The notes beneath the pieces were generated by a model, which saw nothing but the letters and a program-made list of their open reading frames with translations, had not been told where the DNA came from and searched no databases. From Lysinibacillus sp. BPa_S21 (lineage in GTDB: Bacteria; Bacillota; Bacilli; Bacillales_A; Planococcaceae), in NCBI RefSeq assembly GCF_023337795.1, contig NZ_JALIRS010000005.1, forward strand, positions 62,001-126,000: a stretch of 64,000 nucleotides of DNA, written 5' to 3'. A program made the translations under genes and the position numbers. Numbering within the stretch: position 1 is the stretch's first letter; every line of letters begins with the position of its first letter. Below are positions 61,613-64,000 of this stretch, one piece after another.

Positions 61613-62926
61613 TTATTTCTTCTGATGTTCTTTTTTCTGCTCCTCTTTTATCGGCACTTCTTTTACCGGCTCCTCTTTATGCTCTTCAGCCTTCTCCGCT
61701 ACCTTATAAATACGTTCAAGCATTGGCGGATGCGTATAACGGAACCACTTTACGAGTAACTGTGGATTTACCTCACTCAATCCAGAAATCGTTAGCTTCT
61801 GGAATGCAGTAATGGCAGATTCCCGATCACCCGTTAGTGAAATCGCATATTGATCAGCTCTCGTTTCCTGATACCTCGAAACATAATTTGACAGAGGGCT
61901 CGACGCAAATAATAAAACAGATGTTAGGAGCAAAAACAAAGGATAAGAACCTATATCACCAACATTTTTAATGTTTAATACATGTCCATGACGTCGAATC
62001 AACCACCTCAAACCTTTTGCAGTTAGCCATAACCCTAGCAACGTCAACAGAAGATAGCCAGCAATACCAAAATAAATATGCTTTTCAACATAGTGTCCCA
62101 TTTCATGTGCCATAATAAAGAGTATTTCATTATCCGTTAAACGATTTAACGTTGTATCCCACAGCACAATTCTCGAATTACTACCTATCCCCGTGACATA
62201 GGCATTTAAAGCATTTGTTTTTTGTGCCATATTAACTTCATATACGTGCTCTGCTGGTATATTTGCCTGTGTAGCAAGAGATAGAATTTTTTCCTCTAGC
62301 TCTTTATTTTTTAGCGGATAAAAATCATTATATAAAGGATCAATAACTACAGGTTGAATAAACATTACAAATATTGTAAAGGGAATCGTTAGAATCCATG
62401 CATATAACCACCATCTTTTGGCACTTTTTTTTATGAGCCAATAAAGGACCGACACGATAATTAAACTCATGCCAAAGTTAACCCAAAAATCAAGAATGCC
62501 ATCTCGCATCCATGAGGAGAATGCTTGTGTACTAATCCCATAAGTTTTGCTTAAATTGTAACGATAATAATCGAGTGGAAATAGTACAACATATAGTAAA
62601 AGTGATAATAAAAATAAGTAGCTTGCATTTTGTAACAGCTTCCATTTTGCTTGTGACGTCGCTACCTTTTCGAAATAACGCGATACGCCCATAATTAAAA
62701 TCATGAAATAGATTAACCATTCCAAAGGTGTAGCAACAAAGAAAAGGAAGTTCCGTATTTTAGAATATTCACCGCTTAAGTATAGTTCTTTTTCAGACAT
62801 AAACATCACTGGATCTGCAGCTGTCCCCTGCATCGCTCGCGGTATTGTTCCACCACCGCTATGGAATATATACCAATACATACACAGCACATAAACACCG
62901 AATATAAGTAGCGCGACAATTCCCAT
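61613..62926 (-). CDS. M48 family membrane metalloprotease (YhfN-like)
   Basis: 437 residues. Five or six membrane helices in the N-terminal half. Zinc motif HExxH in FIMAHEMGHYVEKH, and the third ligand in ETRADQYAISL. The last ~25 residues are Lys/Glu-rich (EEPVKEVPIKEEQ). It is similar to CAAX-protease-like YhfN of B. subtilis. Start uncertain: the ATG at 62926 is 18 bases past GGGAGG; an in-frame TTG at 62962 precedes that site. Confidence 0.88.
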   Translation of the reverse strand: MGIVALLIFGVYVLCMYWYIFHSGGGTIPRAMQGTAADPVMFMSEKELYLSGEYSKIRNFLFFVATPLEWLIYFMILIMGVSRYFEKVATSQAKWKLLQNASYLFLLSLLLYVVLFPLDYYRYNLSKTYGISTQAFSSWMRDGILDFWVNFGMSLIIVSVLYWLIKKSAKRWWLYAWILTIPFTIFVMFIQPVVIDPLYNDFYPLKNKELEEKILSLATQANIPAEHVYEVNMAQKTNALNAYVTGIGSNSRIVLWDTTLNRLTDNEILFIMAHEMGHYVEKHIYFGIAGYLLLTLLGLWLTAKGLRWLIRRHGHVLNIKNVGDIGSYPLFLLLTSVLLFASSPLSNYVSRYQETRADQYAISLTGDRESAITAFQKLTISGLSEVNPQLLVKWFRYTHPPMLERIYKVAEKAEEHKEEPVKEVPIKEEQKKEHQKK

Positions 62927-63069
62927 TTTTTTCGCTATGACATTTCCTCCCTTGTTCAACACTAAGTTCGTCCTATAGTAAGTGTAAGCTAAAATGAAAA
63001 AGTTAGAACAAATTTTTCTTTGTTTTATTTACCTTCAATTCTACTTCACACCAAATGACCCTTTTCGCG

Positions 63070-63840
63070 CGGGTATTACCCTGCCGCGGTATTTACCCTG
63101 CTTCCGCGGGTATTCTTCCTCTTCGCGCGGATATTACCCCTGCCGCGGTTTTACCCTGCTCCGCGGGTATTCACCTTGCTTCCGCGGGTATTACCTTGCC
63201 GCGGTATTCACCCTGCTTCCGCGGGTATTTACCTTGCTTCCGCGGGTATTCACCCTGCTTCCGCGGGTATTTACCTTGCTTCCGCGGGTATTTACCTTGC
63301 TTCCGCGGGTATTTACCTTGCTTCCGCGGGTATTCACCTTGCTTCCGCGGGTATTCACCTTGCTTCCGCGGGTATTCACCTTGCTTCCGCGGGTATTCAC
63401 CTTGCTTCCTCGGGTATTCACCTTGCTTCCTCGGGTATTCACCTTGCTTCCGCGGGTATTCACCTTGCTTCCTCGGGTATTACCTTGCCGCGGTATTCAC
63501 CCTGCTTCCGCGGGTATTTACCTTGCTTCCGCGGGTATTCACCCTGCTTCCGCGGGTATTCACCTTGCTTCCGCGGATATTACCCTGCCGCGGGTATTTA
63601 CCCTGCTCCGCGGGTATTCAACTTGCTTTCGCGGGTATTTACCCTGCTCCGCGGGTATTCACCTTGCTTTCGCGGGTATTCACCCTGCTTCCGCGGGTAT
63701 TTACCTTGCTTCCGCGGGTATTCACCTTGCTTCCGCGGGTATTTACCCTGCTTCCGCGGGTATCCCCTTCGCGCCGATATTACCATGCCGCGGGTATTCT
63801 TCCTCTTCGCGCGGATATTACCCTGCCGCGGGTAATTTTC
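63070..63840. repeat. Long tandem array, 21-bp unit (roughly 35 units)
   Basis: Head-to-tail units of the type TTCCGCGGGTATTCACCTTGC, most differing at one or two positions (CACC/TACC, CTTGC/CCTGC, CCGCGG/CCTCGG). Edges are more degenerate and mix in TTCGCGCGGATATTACC units. All three plus frames and parts of the minus strand stay open because 21 is a multiple of three. No start signal supports coding. It lies upstream of the M48 gene, beyond its promoter. Confidence 0.92.
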
Positions 63841-64000
63841 AAGACTGCTTGCAAGCGTAGTGATTAATGGTTATTAACATTTTATGCTAACTTTCATAAT
63901 AACCAAAATCAGAACTCAGTGTTAATTCTGATAATTACGTAAATTCATTAGCTAAAAGGCGGTTATGTAAAATATAATCGAAAATATTTTAAAATTATTT
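63841..64000. other. Window end, nothing recognised
   Basis: About 160 AT-rich bases after the array, with no gene or repeat seen before the edge. Confidence 0.3.

Noticed and set aside
63055-63867. Long open frames of 219-288 codons in all three plus frames
   Set aside because: They exist because a 21-bp stop-free unit repeats. All frames are equally open and none has a convincing start site.

Overview
The window looks like chromosome from a low-GC, endospore-forming Bacillales member, most likely Lysinibacillus or a close relative. The basis is gene content and order. gpsA-der-ypfD-cmk-motI-ypeB-sleB-prsW, ypdA, ypbG-ypbE-recS-ypbB-fer follows the Bacillus subtilis ypf/ype/ypd/ypb region, with insertions and losses. 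Spore germination genes (sleB, ypeB) are present. This is inference from recalled synteny; no search was run. No tRNA, rRNA or CRISPR array was seen.

Layout. (1) 1-20.3 kb is mostly minus-strand core genome: GTPase Der, an S1-domain protein, CMP kinase, a PilZ c-di-GMP receptor, spore cortex lysis, PrsW, bacillithiol-disulfide reductase, LysM protein, RecQ-type helicase, ferredoxin and FabI. A GNAT/aminotransferase fusion is paired with a PlsY paralogue. (2) 20.3-27.7 kb holds a cyclophilin lipoprotein, an MFS transporter, a soluble chemotaxis-type sensor, an acetyltransferase, a flotillin/NfeD pair and a Cys-rich beta-propeller protein. (3) 27.95-43.26 kb is a 15.3-kb integrative element bounded by 44-bp direct repeats. 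It has inserted at the 3' end of the gene at 43.24-43.97 kb. (4) 43.2-62.9 kb is chromosome again: an ABC-F protein behind a leader peptide and terminator, small membrane proteins, a TetR/MMPL exporter pair, a LytTR-DUF3021-ABC operon, a GIY-YIG protein, YitT and an M48 protease. (5) The window ends in a long 21-bp tandem array.

The integrative element is the main finding. Its integrase and CI-like repressor diverge from a Cro-like gene, a DUF771-like gene, a replication initiator with internal iterons (a probable origin), an ArpU-type regulator, a Com-like zinc finger, an HK97-type prohead protease and a coiled-coil protein. No terminase, portal, major capsid, tail or lysis gene was recognised. 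Size and layout fit a phage-inducible chromosomal island (phage satellite). The protease plus capsid-less coiled coil suggests interference with, or remodelling of, a helper phage head. Its left half carries separately terminated cargo: an Mrr-like nuclease, two proteins sharing an unusual C-terminal module, and several unknown proteins. This reads as a small defence island.

Three unrelated intergenic arrays share an exact 21-bp period, and a 137-bp/36-bp repeat cluster has a dispersed hairpin relative. These suggest active repeat expansion between genes in this genome.
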